Origin: an uncultured Bacteroidia bacterium
GTDB lineage: Bacteria > Bacteroidota > Bacteroidia > Bacteroidales > UBA932
Assembly (NCBI GenBank): GCA_902784965.1
Contig: CACZWU010000018.1
Coordinates: 1 to 64,000, forward strand
DNA length: 64,000 nucleotides
Direction: 5' to 3'
The notes beneath the pieces are model-generated. The model was not told the origin of the DNA and searched no databases. It saw nothing but the letters and a program-made list of their open reading frames with translations. This document shows, piece by piece, positions 56,438-64,000 of the stretch (position 1 is the first letter of the stretch; each line of letters begins with the position of its first letter). The position numbers were made by a program, and so were the translations under genes.

Positions 56438-57400
56438 TTACCAAACTTCAGTTGCGGTGCCGCTCTGGGCCAGGTTGGACTTAGTGATGGAGATATTCTG
56501 GGCACTGATGAACTTGCCCTGGGCGGTCATCACCTTTCCGGGAATCTTCTTTTCACCCAAGTACAGGGCATTGTCATAGCCAATGACATCAAAGGAATAG
56601 GTGTCTCTGATGGTTTCGTCGTCCGCCGGATAGGAGGAACTCACCAGTGTATTACGGAGCGAAACATAAAGCGTGGTCAATGTGCTGGCAGCGTTTACGC
56701 AGATGCTGCCGTAGTTATCCGTCCAGTCACTTTTGTTCCAGCTGCGAGAGCGCACAAGCGTGTTGTGGGTACTGCTCACCGTAAAGCCCTTGATGGCAAT
56801 GGCATCGCCTGTTCCGCCGACCTTGAAACCAAAACGGTACATACTCTGCTGGTGTTGAAAAACGGCTGCATTTTTAACAGTGATGGTTTTTTCTTCTTTG
56901 TTCACGGATTGTACCGTGGCGGAGGCCGTGGCGTAGTCAAACTTGGTAGCCAGATCTCCGGTTTCGGATGGCGCCGCGCCGTTCTGTCCAGTGTAGTCCC
57001 AGTTGAATCTGGGATAAACCAAGATAAGGATATTGTTTTCGGTCAAACCCATAGTGTCATGCAGTGGTCCGGAAAGCAGGGCCTTGGTGCGGTCACTTTC
57101 ATCGGCATCAACCGTCAGGATTCCTTTGCGGAGAGCATCACCATTCTTGAACACAGACACCTGCTCCCCGTCCTTCCAGTAGGCGTTGAGTGTGTTGCCG
57201 TCCAGGCTCAGTGCCTTGGTTCCTCCGTCATTCCGGGCTTGACCCGGAATCTCTTTGGAAGCCTCCATCGTAAGAAAGTATTTTCCTTCCGGCGTCATCC
57301 GCTCTTCGGAGACCATCTCGGGAAGGAGGTCTTCCACCGACTGGCAACCTGCCAGCAGGATGCCCGCGAGGGCGGTAAGAATCAATAGGTTCTTTTTCAT
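56438..57400 (-). CDS. Fimbrillin-like lipoprotein (left arm)
   Basis: 320 residues with lipobox LLAGC (MKKNLLILTALAGILLAGC). The segments NTLNAYWKDGEQVSVF, LILVYPRFNWDYTGQNG, FDYATASATVQSV and a C-terminal YDNALYLGEKKIPGK match the paralog at 59281 position by position. That layout resembles the fimbrillin (Mfa/FimA-like) and related lipoproteins of Bacteroidales. About residues 49-57 (KEIPGQARND) are translated from repeat A, which the paralog lacks. A strong Shine-Dalgarno sequence (AAGGAGG) lies ahead, unusual for this phylum and suggesting high expression. Confidence 0.65.
   Translation of the reverse strand: MKKNLLILTALAGILLAGCQSVEDLLPEMVSEERMTPEGKYFLTMEASKEIPGQARNDGGTKALSLDGNTLNAYWKDGEQVSVFKNGDALRKGILTVDADESDRTKALLSGPLHDTMGLTENNILILVYPRFNWDYTGQNGAAPSETGDLATKFDYATASATVQSVNKEEKTITVKNAAVFQHQQSMYRFGFKVGGTGDAIAIKGFTVSSTHNTLVRSRSWNKSDWTDNYGSICVNAASTLTTLYVSLRNTLVSSSYPADDETIRDTYSFDVIGYDNALYLGEKKIPGKVMTAQGKFISAQNISITKSNLAQSGTATEVW
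57226..57252. repeat. Repeat A copy in the fimbrillin-like lipoprotein gene
   Basis: CGTCATTCCGGGCTTGACCC then GGAATCT, in frame on the minus strand as EIPGQARND. The paralogous gene has no such insert, so the copy was probably inserted after duplication. Confidence 0.8.
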
Positions 57401-57412
57401 AACCGATCCTCC

Positions 57413-57544
57413 TTAAATGCCAATCATATCACCGTAACCAGGAAGGGTGAACTGGTCGGATGGCGGGGATTGACAGACAATCCCTGAAAACTTCAATTCC
57501 AGCACGTTCGTGGCCGGAGTTTCATAGGGCTTCTTTGTTTCCAT
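57413..57544 (-). CDS. Short peptide of the Y-x-TPA family (left arm)
   Basis: 43 residues beginning METKKPYETPATNVLELKF, with a Cys at residue 23 (GIVCQSP) and a Gly/Asp-rich end (GYGDMIGI). It resembles the 61-residue peptide at 59078 (YTTPAMQIVEL, then AICSTS, ending YGDLVNF), and the position in the operon is the same. Short proteins of this kind are common before surface-protein genes in Bacteroidales, with no known role. It is 2 bp after a 54-residue membrane protein and 12 bp before the lipoprotein gene. Confidence 0.65.
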   Translation of the reverse strand: METKKPYETPATNVLELKFSGIVCQSPPSDQFTLPGYGDMIGI

Positions 57545-57546
57545 CG

Positions 57547-57711
57547 CTATTGATGATTTTTTGTTGTTTCGGTTTCAGATTCCGGGTCAAGCCCGGAATG
57601 ACGGGCTTCGTCTTTCCTCAACGTCCTTCGGACGGAGATGATCAGCGCCGGGACCCAGACGAGGAGCAGGAGAACGGCGATGACGATGATCAGGATGTTT
57701 TGCCAATACAT
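57547..57711 (-). CDS. Small membrane protein, first gene of the left arm
   Basis: 54 residues from MYWQNILIIVIAVLLLLVWV: one membrane helix, then RRTLRKDEARHSGLDPESET. The tail from HSGLDPES is translated repeat A (57577-57603). The start lies about 20 bp after the -7 element TACCTTTG at 57732-57739, the expected distance for the first gene of a transcript. Function unknown; the right arm has no counterpart. Confidence 0.5.
   Translation of the reverse strand: MYWQNILIIVIAVLLLLVWVPALIISVRRTLRKDEARHSGLDPESETETTKNHQ
57577..57603. repeat. Repeat A copy in the small membrane protein gene
   Basis: AGATTCCGGGTCAAGCCCGG then AATGACG; it supplies the C-terminal residues of the small membrane protein. 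Confidence 0.8.
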
Positions 57712-57731
57712 GGGATGAATTTTATCTACAG

Positions 57732-57813
57732 CAAAGGTACCGAGCATCTTCCGGATACTACTTTTTCTGCGTTTACAGAAATCCATCTGCGTCCAAAAAT
57801 TGTCCATCTGCGT
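57732..57813 (-). promoter_or_regulatory. Left-arm promoter with repeated ACGCAG operator
   Basis: The -7 element TACCTTTG is at 57732-57739 (minus strand) and has no TTTG at -33. Three ACGCAG hexamers (minus strand) lie at 57767, 57787 and 57808 (left ends), spaced 20 and 21 bp. The block GACGCAGATGGATTTC leading to TGTAAACGCAG matches the right-arm operator with two differences, and the end of ACGCAG is exactly 27 bp from the -7 element in both. Confidence 0.65.
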
Positions 57814-57822
57814 CAACAATGC

Positions 57823-57853
57823 TTGTAAACTCCCGGATTTTCGTATAAATTTG
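57823..57853 (+). promoter_or_regulatory. Promoter of the AraC-type regulator gene
   Basis: TTG, 20 bp, TAAATTTG. The -7 element ends 3 bp before the ATG at 57857, so the transcript may be leaderless. It abuts the ACGCAG repeats, which would allow autoregulation. Confidence 0.55.
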
Positions 57854-57856
57854 CAT

Positions 57857-58927
57857 ATGCCCTTCACGCCCACATACCTGTACGGACTGGCGGCGGCGGT
57901 CTACGTGACCACCTGCCTGGTGGCGGCGGCGGTGCGCTGGTTCCACATGTGCAAGCCGTACAGCCGCAACCCGGAATACTACTATCCAAGCCGGCCCTAC
58001 GTGGCGGCGGCGTGGCTCAGTTCCCTCTCCCTGCTGCCCTACGTGCTGAATCCGGCCAGTGCAGACGCGTGGTTCGTGGCACGGCTCTATTTCCTTCCCG
58101 TAACGCTCTACCATTTCACGCTGTTGCTCTTCTCGTATTTCGGCAGCGTGATGCAGTGGAAACAATGGCATTGGCCCACCATCCTCTCGGGAGTGCCAGT
58201 AGTGGTGGCGCTGCTGGGTGCCGTGGTGCTGGCCATCGTGCCGGGCGACCAGTTGGGCGGAACGGCCCTGTCGCGATTTGTTCTCTATATTCTTGGTCTG
58301 CTCATCACGGGGGTGTGCTTTACCTCCATCGCCGTGGTGCGGGTATGGGCCGGGCGCTACGACAACGACGAATTCTCCAACCCCGCCGATTTTCCCGTGA
58401 CACAAGCCCGGCGCTGGCTGTTCCTCATCGTGCTGAATGCGGTACTCTGCTGGGTAGGTGCGCTCCTCAACAATCAGGCGGTGCTGGCGGTCATCCAATT
58501 GCTCATCTCGGTCTCGTGTGTGGTTTTCGTCATCTCAGTGCTGCATCCCAACCGCAACCGGCCCATGGAAGGGTCTTCGGAAGAGGCACCCCGCGCACAG
58601 GTCTACCAGCGGACCCTGTCGAAGCAGCGGCAGGCAGAAATCCTCGCCGCCGTGATCACGGTGGTCGAAGAGCAAGAGTCCTATCTCGACCCGCACCTCA
58701 CCCTGCAGGATGTGGCGGACCGCTGCGGCTACAACCGCACCTATGTTTCCGGCCTGATAAAAAGTGAACTGGGCGGATTCTTCACTTATGTGAACCGCCT
58801 CCGCATGGCGCACGCTGACCGGCTTCTGGCGGAGAACCCCGGCATGCCGGTCGGAGAAGCCATCGACGCCGCCGGTTTCGGCTCCTCCACCTCTTATTAT
58901 AAAATCAAGCGCCAGCTCGAGAGCTAG
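57857..58927 (+). CDS. Membrane-anchored AraC-type regulator
   Basis: 356 residues. The N-terminal half (about 1-230) has six or seven hydrophobic segments, such as YLYGLAAAVYVTTCLVAAAV, PTILSGVPVVVALLGAVVLA and VLYILGLLITGVCFTSIAVV, so the protein sits in the membrane. The C-terminal 110 residues are an AraC/XylS helix-turn-helix pair: LTLQDVADRCGYNRTYVSGLIK and VGEAIDAAGFGSSTSYYKIKR. Such regulators probably sense an envelope or extracellular signal. I use the ATG at 57857; 57800 would add residues translated from operator DNA. It lies between the two arms whose promoters share an operator, so it is the obvious candidate for their activator. Confidence 0.85.
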   Translation: MPFTPTYLYGLAAAVYVTTCLVAAAVRWFHMCKPYSRNPEYYYPSRPYVAAAWLSSLSLLPYVLNPASADAWFVARLYFLPVTLYHFTLLLFSYFGSVMQWKQWHWPTILSGVPVVVALLGAVVLAIVPGDQLGGTALSRFVLYILGLLITGVCFTSIAVVRVWAGRYDNDEFSNPADFPVTQARRWLFLIVLNAVLCWVGALLNNQAVLAVIQLLISVSCVVFVISVLHPNRNRPMEGSSEEAPRAQVYQRTLSKQRQAEILAAVITVVEEQESYLDPHLTLQDVADRCGYNRTYVSGLIKSELGGFFTYVNRLRMAHADRLLAENPGMPVGEAIDAAGFGSSTSYYKIKRQLES

Positions 58928-58952
58928 CCCTTCATTTTTTCGCGCAACCGCT

Positions 58953-58982
58953 GTCTTTCTGTTCCGTCGGGGACAGAAAGAC
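58953..58982. repeat. 30-bp palindrome B after the AraC-type gene
   Basis: Identical to the copy at 46204 (GTCTTTCTGT, TCCGTCGGGG, ACAGAAAGAC). It lies 25 bp after the regulator stop, possibly as its terminator. Confidence 0.85.
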
Positions 58983-58992
58983 GGCGATTTTT

Positions 58993-59054
58993 GACGCATA
59001 TGGATTTTTGTAAACGCAGACGCACAAAAGTCAGGAGAACAATCTGTAATTTTG
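58993..59054 (+). promoter_or_regulatory. Right-arm promoter with the same operator
   Basis: GACGCATATGGATTT, then TTGTAAACGCAG (ends 59019), 27 bp, then TAATTTTG at 59047-59054; no TTTG at -33. ACGCA repeats start at 58994 and 59014 (20 bp apart), and a third follows at 59020. Confidence 0.65.
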
Positions 59055-59077
59055 CGGGAAAAATAAGGAGTACATCC

Positions 59078-59263
59078 ATGAAAGGAAGCAACATGATGCA
59101 GTACACGACGCCCGCCATGCAGATAGTAGAGCTGCACGCGAAAACGGCGATTTGTTCTACCAGCAACAACTCGGTCACATGGACGTATAACAATGATCGA
59201 TTCAGTCCGGATCAAGGCATAGGCTGGGATCGTCCCGACTACGGTGATCTGGTTAATTTTTAA
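59078..59263 (+). CDS. Short peptide of the Y-x-TPA family (right arm)
   Basis: 61 residues from MKGSNMMQYTTPAMQIVEL, with a Cys in AICSTSNNS and a tail of aromatic and acidic residues (GWDRPDYGDLVNF). AAGGAG lies 8 bp before the ATG. It is the first gene of the right arm, 17 bp ahead of the lipoprotein gene. There is no signal peptide, so it may be a cytoplasmic regulator, a precursor peptide or an anchor; I cannot say which. Confidence 0.6.
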   Translation: MKGSNMMQYTTPAMQIVELHAKTAICSTSNNSVTWTYNNDRFSPDQGIGWDRPDYGDLVNF

Positions 59264-59280
59264 TTCGGGAGGAAAAGACC

Positions 59281-60222
59281 ATGAAAGCAAAACATCTGTT
59301 CATCCCCGTCCTTCTGCTGATCCTGGCCGCCTGCGAGCCGGTGGAATTGGAAAACGAATATCAGAGAACCCTCGTCGAGGGCAAAAATTCGGCCGATTCG
59401 GTGTATACGCTGACGGTTCAGGCCTTCAAAAACGTGGACACCAAGGCGCTCGACCTTGTGAATGGTGACCAAACGCTGAATACCTATTGGAAAAATGGGG
59501 AAAAGGTACAAGTTTTCATAAACGGAAATGGCTACGGTCTACTGGACGTTATTTGTGGTGACGGCAAACCGAAAACCGCTACGCTCTCGGGCACAATCAC
59601 CTACAATGGATTAAAAGTCGGTGACGTGCTGACCTTGTTGATTCCGAGTCGAAATGATGCTAAATGGGATTATACGGGCCAGAACGGCGTGCTGACGGAA
59701 ACAGAAGCTTCGATTGAAAAAATGTTCGATTACGCGACGGCGATCCTGACCATCGAGAGCATCGAAGGTACCAAGGTCACCACGACCGGCCCGGCCACTT
59801 TCCGGAACGAGCAGAGCATTTATCGCTTCGCTTTCACGAACGCGACTACACCATCGGCTGTCAATGTGAAGAAGTTCACGATCTATTCCTCGAACAACAA
59901 GATTTCGAACAGCCTCTCTTTCAATGGCATCAACAAGCAGTGGGAGTCGATGTTCGGCAGCCTGACCGTGACTGCTTCCTCCTCTACGAACAAGCCGCTT
60001 TACGTCGCCCTCCGCTACGGCGACTATACCGATAATACCACGGCGCGCGAGGCTGACAATTTCTCTTTCGACGTCATCGACAATGACGCTGCGCTGTACC
60101 TGGGCGGAAAAGCCGTCCCCGCCGATAAGCTCGTTTATGGCAAATTCCTCAACACAACCATTAACGTGAGCCAGGTGGTATTAAACCCGAATCAGACGAC
60201 GCCAGCGACCTCGGTTTGGTAA
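59281..60222 (+). CDS. Fimbrillin-like lipoprotein (right arm)
   Basis: 313 residues with lipobox ILAAC (MKAKHLFIPVLLLILAAC). The segments NTYWKNGEKVQVF, LLIPSRNDAKWDYTGQNG, FDYATAILTIESI, IYRFAF and NDAALYLGGKAVPADK line up with the protein at 56438. It has the beta-sandwich pattern and size of fimbrillin-like proteins. GGGAGGA precedes the ATG. It is followed 6 bp later by the large GLUG gene. Confidence 0.65.
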   Translation: MKAKHLFIPVLLLILAACEPVELENEYQRTLVEGKNSADSVYTLTVQAFKNVDTKALDLVNGDQTLNTYWKNGEKVQVFINGNGYGLLDVICGDGKPKTATLSGTITYNGLKVGDVLTLLIPSRNDAKWDYTGQNGVLTETEASIEKMFDYATAILTIESIEGTKVTTTGPATFRNEQSIYRFAFTNATTPSAVNVKKFTIYSSNNKISNSLSFNGINKQWESMFGSLTVTASSSTNKPLYVALRYGDYTDNTTAREADNFSFDVIDNDAALYLGGKAVPADKLVYGKFLNTTINVSQVVLNPNQTTPATSVW

Positions 60223-60228
60223 AACGTG

Positions 60229-63200
60229 ATGAAAGCAAGAACCATCCTTACCGCTGCGCTGACCCTCGCCGCGCTGGTCCTGGCCGACCCGGCGGCATGG
60301 GCCGCGACGAAGACGGTGACCCTCTCCGAAGACAACGACATCCCCGTAGGCACCGCCGGACACTGGTATGTGAACATGCTGATTGATAATAGATACGATT
60401 ACAATTTGACGCTCTCCGCCGATGACCTCGCAGCGGGCAAGAATGTATTCAAGGTGTATGACGACGGCGGCAAGAACGGCAACTATAGCAGGGACGTCCA
60501 GTCATATCTCAGCATCACCATACCTGAAGGCTACGGATTTTCTGTAACAGGAACCATCTGTACGGATGCTACCAAAAGCTACGTGAGGTTCAGTGCAGTC
60601 GGTCAATATTATTATATCACCGACTTTTTGCGAAGTGACACGGATGGAGAGGTGAAAAGCATCAAACCAGTAATCAGTAGTAACAGCAGCGTTTTGTGGA
60701 TTACATTCCTTACGTATGACATGCCGACACAGTATGCAGGTCTTGACCTGACCGTGACCATCGTGGACCTGAACACTGACTTCCCCATCAGCACAAGCAC
60801 TCCCTCCCATGGTACCATTAAAGTGGATAAGGCAAGGGCAAAGTTGGGCGAAACGGTCACCGTGACGCCAACGCCCAGCGCCAATTATTCTACTACAGAG
60901 GTGAGTTACACCGTCGACACAACAAAGTATGTCATCGAGCCCAACAACGGCACCTATAGCTTCACCATGCCCGCTGGCGATGTCACCGTCGGTGCGAAAT
61001 TCCTTGACGAGGTGGGCTATTTATGGGGCGAGGATGCTGACGGCACGGCAGAGAATCCCTACGTCATCAGCAACAAGGCTGGCTGGGACCTGCTGGTGGA
61101 GAAATCGACGTATTCCGATTACTTTATCCACGGCAAATACTTCGAGTTGTCTGCCGACATCAGCGGCGTGACAGCGGGTCTTGTGAATTTCACTGGCCAT
61201 CTGGATGGTAAACACCACAAGATTACGTTTGCTGACGTCGCCGGTGGCATCATCACCAATGGTGTCGTCAATGCCACTTTCAGCAATCTCTCGATGGAAG
61301 GCTCCGTGAACTACGACTATGTCTTCAAAGCTGCACCAAGGCTGACCAACTGCTTCGTCAACGTCAGCCGCACCGGCGATGGAGGATTCACAGGACTGTC
61401 TTATTACGGTTTTGCCAGCACCAACTGTGCCTACTTGGTCGAAGGTATACCCGCCTTATTCGCTTACGGCGAGGACGTGATTCAACCGACCGGGACCAAA
61501 GAGGTAGTCCTTAACGGCGGCGCCACCGCTGTGCGCACCGGCACCGCTATCGGCAATGGCGACGCCACCCTCTATGCCGACGGCTTCAGCTACAACGGCA
61601 AGGAATACTTCAAGGAGTACGCCACCGTCACCCTGGGTGCCGACCTGCCCAGCGGCTACTCCCTGACGGGCTACACCGTCACCGGCCCCACCCTCAGCGA
61701 GGACTACACCTTCACGATGCCCAGCCACGGCGTCACCGTCACCGCCCACAGCGCCCGCACGGACTATGTGAACCACTGGCAGGCCAGCATGACCATCGAC
61801 GGCTCCACAGCGGCCAAGGCCTACGTCATCACCACCACCGATGGCCTCAACCTGCTGGCCAGCGAGGTGAACGGCGGCAACCCGTTCGCAGACACGTTCT
61901 TCCGCCTCGACGACGACATCGCCTACAGCTACTCCACTGCGTGGAACGACGATGAGAGCTCGGAGAACAACTTTACCTGTATAGGCAAACATGATGGGTG
62001 GCGAGAGGGTTCTGAATGGTATAGTGACAATAAACAATTCAGCGGTCACTTCGACGGCCAGAGCCACACCATCAGCGGCATCCGCATCTTCTTCATGGAC
62101 GCCATATCAACCATTGACGGCGGTTACAGCGGTCTCTTCGGCTCTGTTAGCGGAGACGGCACCGTGAAGGACATCGTGCTGTCCGACGCCCGCATCACCG
62201 GCTATACCGCCACCGGCGGCATCGTGGGTGACAACAAAGGCACCGTCAGCGGCTGCACCGTCAAGAGCGACGTCACCATCTTCGCTATACAGAACGGTTC
62301 CAATTACCACGGGAGCATTGTGGGCTACAACACAAGCAGCAGCACCGTCAGCGGCTGCAGCAGCTCTGCCCGCATTACCGTTAAGGGCGATGTCACTGAC
62401 GTCATCGGTTTCGGCGGTATCGTGGGCCTAAACTACGGCGCCATCCAGGACTGCACCGCCGCAGGCGTCGTTATTGCTGCAGTCGATGGTGCCGGCGCCA
62501 TCGTGGGCAGCAACCGCACTAGTGCCACCCTCAGCGGCAACACCTACCACAGCAGCCTCGTGGGCACCGACGCCTTCAACATCGGCGTGGGCAAGCAATA
62601 CGACAGTTCAACGACCTACACCTCCGGCGACAAGACCGGCGCCATGCTCGACGACTCGAAGCTCTGGCTCTTCGACAACCGCGACAACACAGCCATCATC
62701 GCCGCCTACGCCGCCGCCAACAAGAGCTACACCGTTACCCTGAAGGGCCGCACGCTCTGGAAGGACGGCGACTGGAGCACGCTCTGCCTGCCGTTCAACC
62801 TCGATGCCTCGCAGGTCAGCAGCCTCCTCGCTCCCGCGGGGCTGAGGACGCTCAGTGGCAGCAGCTTCCAGGACGGTACGCTGACGCTGAACTTCTCCAA
62901 TGCCACTACCATTGATGCGGGCAAGCCCTACCTCATCAAGTGGGACAGCGGCGATGCGATCGTCAATCCCGTATTCACCGGCGTCACCGTTAGCGCGACG
63001 TCCTCGCCCGTGGAGGCTTTGTACGCCGACTTCATCGGCAATTACGATTTGTTCTCCATCAATAGTGAGAATAAGGGCAATGTCCTTTATGTGGGCCGGG
63101 GCAATACGATAGGATTTTCGAAAGAGGACCGCACGCTGAATGCTTTTGGTGGCTATTTCGTGGTCAAGGGGGACGCGCAGGGAGCCACTACGCAAGCCAT

Positions 63201-63609
63201 TATGGACTTTGGCGACGGTACCAACACCCTTTCCCTCACCGCCCGCCAGGCCACCTACGCGGGTCAGACGCGGTACTGGGCTACGTTCTACCATCCTAAC
63301 TATAATTACAAGCTCCCGGCTGGCGCCCAGGCGTTTACGATGGACACCGCACACGCACTCTACTGTGTAGGCGACGGCAGCATCGTCCCCGCCGGTTGCG
63401 CCGTGGTGATTGTAGCGGACGCTGCGTCCCTGACACTGACGATGACCGGCAGCAGCGCGACACCGAAAAACGGTAACATCCTCCAGGGCACCTCCACCGC
63501 CACGGCGGCCCCTGCCAAGGCATACGTGCTAAGCAAGGAAGGGGAAACCTTCGGCTTCTTTAAATTCACCGGAACCATCCCGGCCAACAAAGCTTACTAT
63601 GTGGAATAG
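60229..63609 (+). CDS. Large secreted GLUG-motif surface protein (right arm)
   Basis: 1126 residues; I use the ATG at 60229 (a GTG just before it is also in frame). Signal peptide MKARTILTAALTLAALVLAD...AWA. Two Flg_new_2-type beta repeats are seen in DFPISTSTPSHGTIKVDKAR and the later YTFTMPSHGVTVTAH region. GLUG repeats include GGIVGDNKGTVSGC, GSIVGYNTSSSTVSGC, GGIVGLNYGAIQDC and GAIVGSN. The C-terminal 125 residues repeat the domain of the left-arm protein, ending IPANKAYYVE. Such proteins are surface-exposed or secreted; ligand binding is likely but unproven. The stop overlaps the start of the next GLUG gene. Confidence 0.8.
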   Translation: MKARTILTAALTLAALVLADPAAWAATKTVTLSEDNDIPVGTAGHWYVNMLIDNRYDYNLTLSADDLAAGKNVFKVYDDGGKNGNYSRDVQSYLSITIPEGYGFSVTGTICTDATKSYVRFSAVGQYYYITDFLRSDTDGEVKSIKPVISSNSSVLWITFLTYDMPTQYAGLDLTVTIVDLNTDFPISTSTPSHGTIKVDKARAKLGETVTVTPTPSANYSTTEVSYTVDTTKYVIEPNNGTYSFTMPAGDVTVGAKFLDEVGYLWGEDADGTAENPYVISNKAGWDLLVEKSTYSDYFIHGKYFELSADISGVTAGLVNFTGHLDGKHHKITFADVAGGIITNGVVNATFSNLSMEGSVNYDYVFKAAPRLTNCFVNVSRTGDGGFTGLSYYGFASTNCAYLVEGIPALFAYGEDVIQPTGTKEVVLNGGATAVRTGTAIGNGDATLYADGFSYNGKEYFKEYATVTLGADLPSGYSLTGYTVTGPTLSEDYTFTMPSHGVTVTAHSARTDYVNHWQASMTIDGSTAAKAYVITTTDGLNLLASEVNGGNPFADTFFRLDDDIAYSYSTAWNDDESSENNFTCIGKHDGWREGSEWYSDNKQFSGHFDGQSHTISGIRIFFMDAISTIDGGYSGLFGSVSGDGTVKDIVLSDARITGYTATGGIVGDNKGTVSGCTVKSDVTIFAIQNGSNYHGSIVGYNTSSSTVSGCSSSARITVKGDVTDVIGFGGIVGLNYGAIQDCTAAGVVIAAVDGAGAIVGSNRTSATLSGNTYHSSLVGTDAFNIGVGKQYDSSTTYTSGDKTGAMLDDSKLWLFDNRDNTAIIAAYAAANKSYTVTLKGRTLWKDGDWSTLCLPFNLDASQVSSLLAPAGLRTLSGSSFQDGTLTLNFSNATTIDAGKPYLIKWDSGDAIVNPVFTGVTVSATSSPVEALYADFIGNYDLFSINSENKGNVLYVGRGNTIGFSKEDRTLNAFGGYFVVKGDAQGATTQAIMDFGDGTNTLSLTARQATYAGQTRYWATFYHPNYNYKLPAGAQAFTMDTAHALYCVGDGSIVPAGCAVVIVADAASLTLTMTGSSATPKNGNILQGTSTATAAPAKAYVLSKEGETFGFFKFTGTIPANKAYYVE

Positions 63610-64000
63610 AATATATACCTCCGTGCTGCTTTTCGCCGCGCTGACCCTGGCCGGCCCGGCGGCCTGGGCTACGACCATCACCAGGACGTATCTTTTCAGC
63701 GGCGGAACTGCTGGAAGTAATACTACATTCCAGGGCTACTTCTACGAGGAGGGCATTCCGAATGCGCACTACACGTGCTTTGCAGACCCGTCGCCGTGGA
63801 CCTATGGCACCACCGCCAGCATCCAAGCCACCCTGGCCAATGGCATCACCATAAACATCGCCAGCTCAAGCAACAAAATCGGGGTTCTAAACGGTCTTGT
63901 CGTGGAGGGCGACGTCACCGTCACGGTAAGCGGCGGCTCAAACTACTATATCTGGCGCGTCGCGTTGTATCACTCCTCCAACGAAGCGGCCTTCAACCAG
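63599..64000 (+). CDS. Third GLUG-family surface protein, cut by the window end
   Basis: 134 residues to the window edge, no stop yet. Signal peptide MWNRIYTSVLLFAALTLAGP with AAWA, then RTYLFSGGTAG and FQGYFYEEGIPN, which match the N-terminus of the left-arm protein (YIFEGS, SGYFYEEGKP). The ATG overlaps the upstream stop region by 11 bp, so it is translated together with the previous gene. The left-arm GLUG gene thus has a closer N-terminal match here and a C-terminal match in the gene at 60229. Confidence 0.8.
   Translation, partial: MWNRIYTSVLLFAALTLAGPAAWATTITRTYLFSGGTAGSNTTFQGYFYEEGIPNAHYTCFADPSPWTYGTTASIQATLANGITINIASSSNKIGVLNGLVVEGDVTVTVSGGSNYYIWRVALYHSSNEAAFNQ

Noticed and set aside
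57800..57857. Longer N-terminus for the AraC-type protein (start at 57800)
   Set aside because: The extra 19 residues would be translated from the operator and promoter sequence; the ATG at 57857 gives the first membrane helix directly.

Overview
The window looks like a piece of chromosome from a gut-type Bacteroidales bacterium (phylum Bacteroidota) with fairly GC-rich DNA. The evidence is the set of gene families (fumarate-reductase-type SdhA/B, EF-G2, PpiD/SurA-like foldase, DUF4251 lipoprotein, C69 dipeptidase, fimbrillin-like lipoproteins, GLUG surface proteins), many secreted lipoproteins, and promoters that fit the Bacteroidota pattern TTTG-N19-21-TAnnTTTG. Family or genus cannot be fixed from sequence reading alone.

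Layout. 0-18.5 kb: every gene is on the minus strand. These are an envelope block (beta-barrel protein, large coiled-coil lipoprotein, PpiD-like foldase, LptC, TPR protein, outer-membrane protein), then mfd, a secreted Ntn hydrolase, ruvB, and sdhB/sdhA. Between ruvB and sdhB lies about 300 bp with an AT-rich stretch and a dense cluster of TTWTCAACA-like 9-mers, a candidate replication origin. 18.6-32 kb: DUF4251 lipoprotein, GH20 hexosaminidase, alpha/beta hydrolase, hflX, DmpA-type peptidase, tonB, mdh, ybeY, mnmG with two perfect parS-like palindromes, an acyl-CoA synthetase and an AAA ATPase. 32-38 kb: gcvH, ruvA, and a tight operon sufS - sufE/DUF59 fusion - folK - glyS, the last apparently broken. 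37-47 kb: small lipoproteins, tRNA-Pro, tRNA-Ser, an FkbM-like methyltransferase, a frameshifted C69 dipeptidase, ychF, a double-SGNH lipoprotein, aspS, and a glycerate kinase/RNase HII fusion. 48-54.6 kb: Mrp ATPase, a receiver/PEP-synthase-like protein, EF-G2 and a LolD-like ABC ATPase.

54.6-64 kb is the most distinctive region. A membrane-anchored AraC-type regulator sits between two oppositely oriented operons. Each carries a short peptide with a Y-x-TP-A motif, a fimbrillin-like lipoprotein and a large GLUG-type secreted protein; the right arm runs on into another GLUG-family gene cut by the window end. Both operon promoters have the same upstream sequence (GACGCA..ATGGATTT..TGTAAACGCAG) exactly 27 bp from the -7 element, and lack a -33 TTTG. 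This suggests one activator, probably the AraC protein, drives both arms. I consider this the best candidate for an undescribed system.

Two families of short palindromic repeats are scattered through the window, and several copies lie in frame inside genes (mfd, sufE/DUF59, a lipoprotein, a small membrane protein). Three genes carry apparent lesions (beta-barrel protein at 0.9 kb, glyS, C69 dipeptidase), which may be real mutations or assembly errors.
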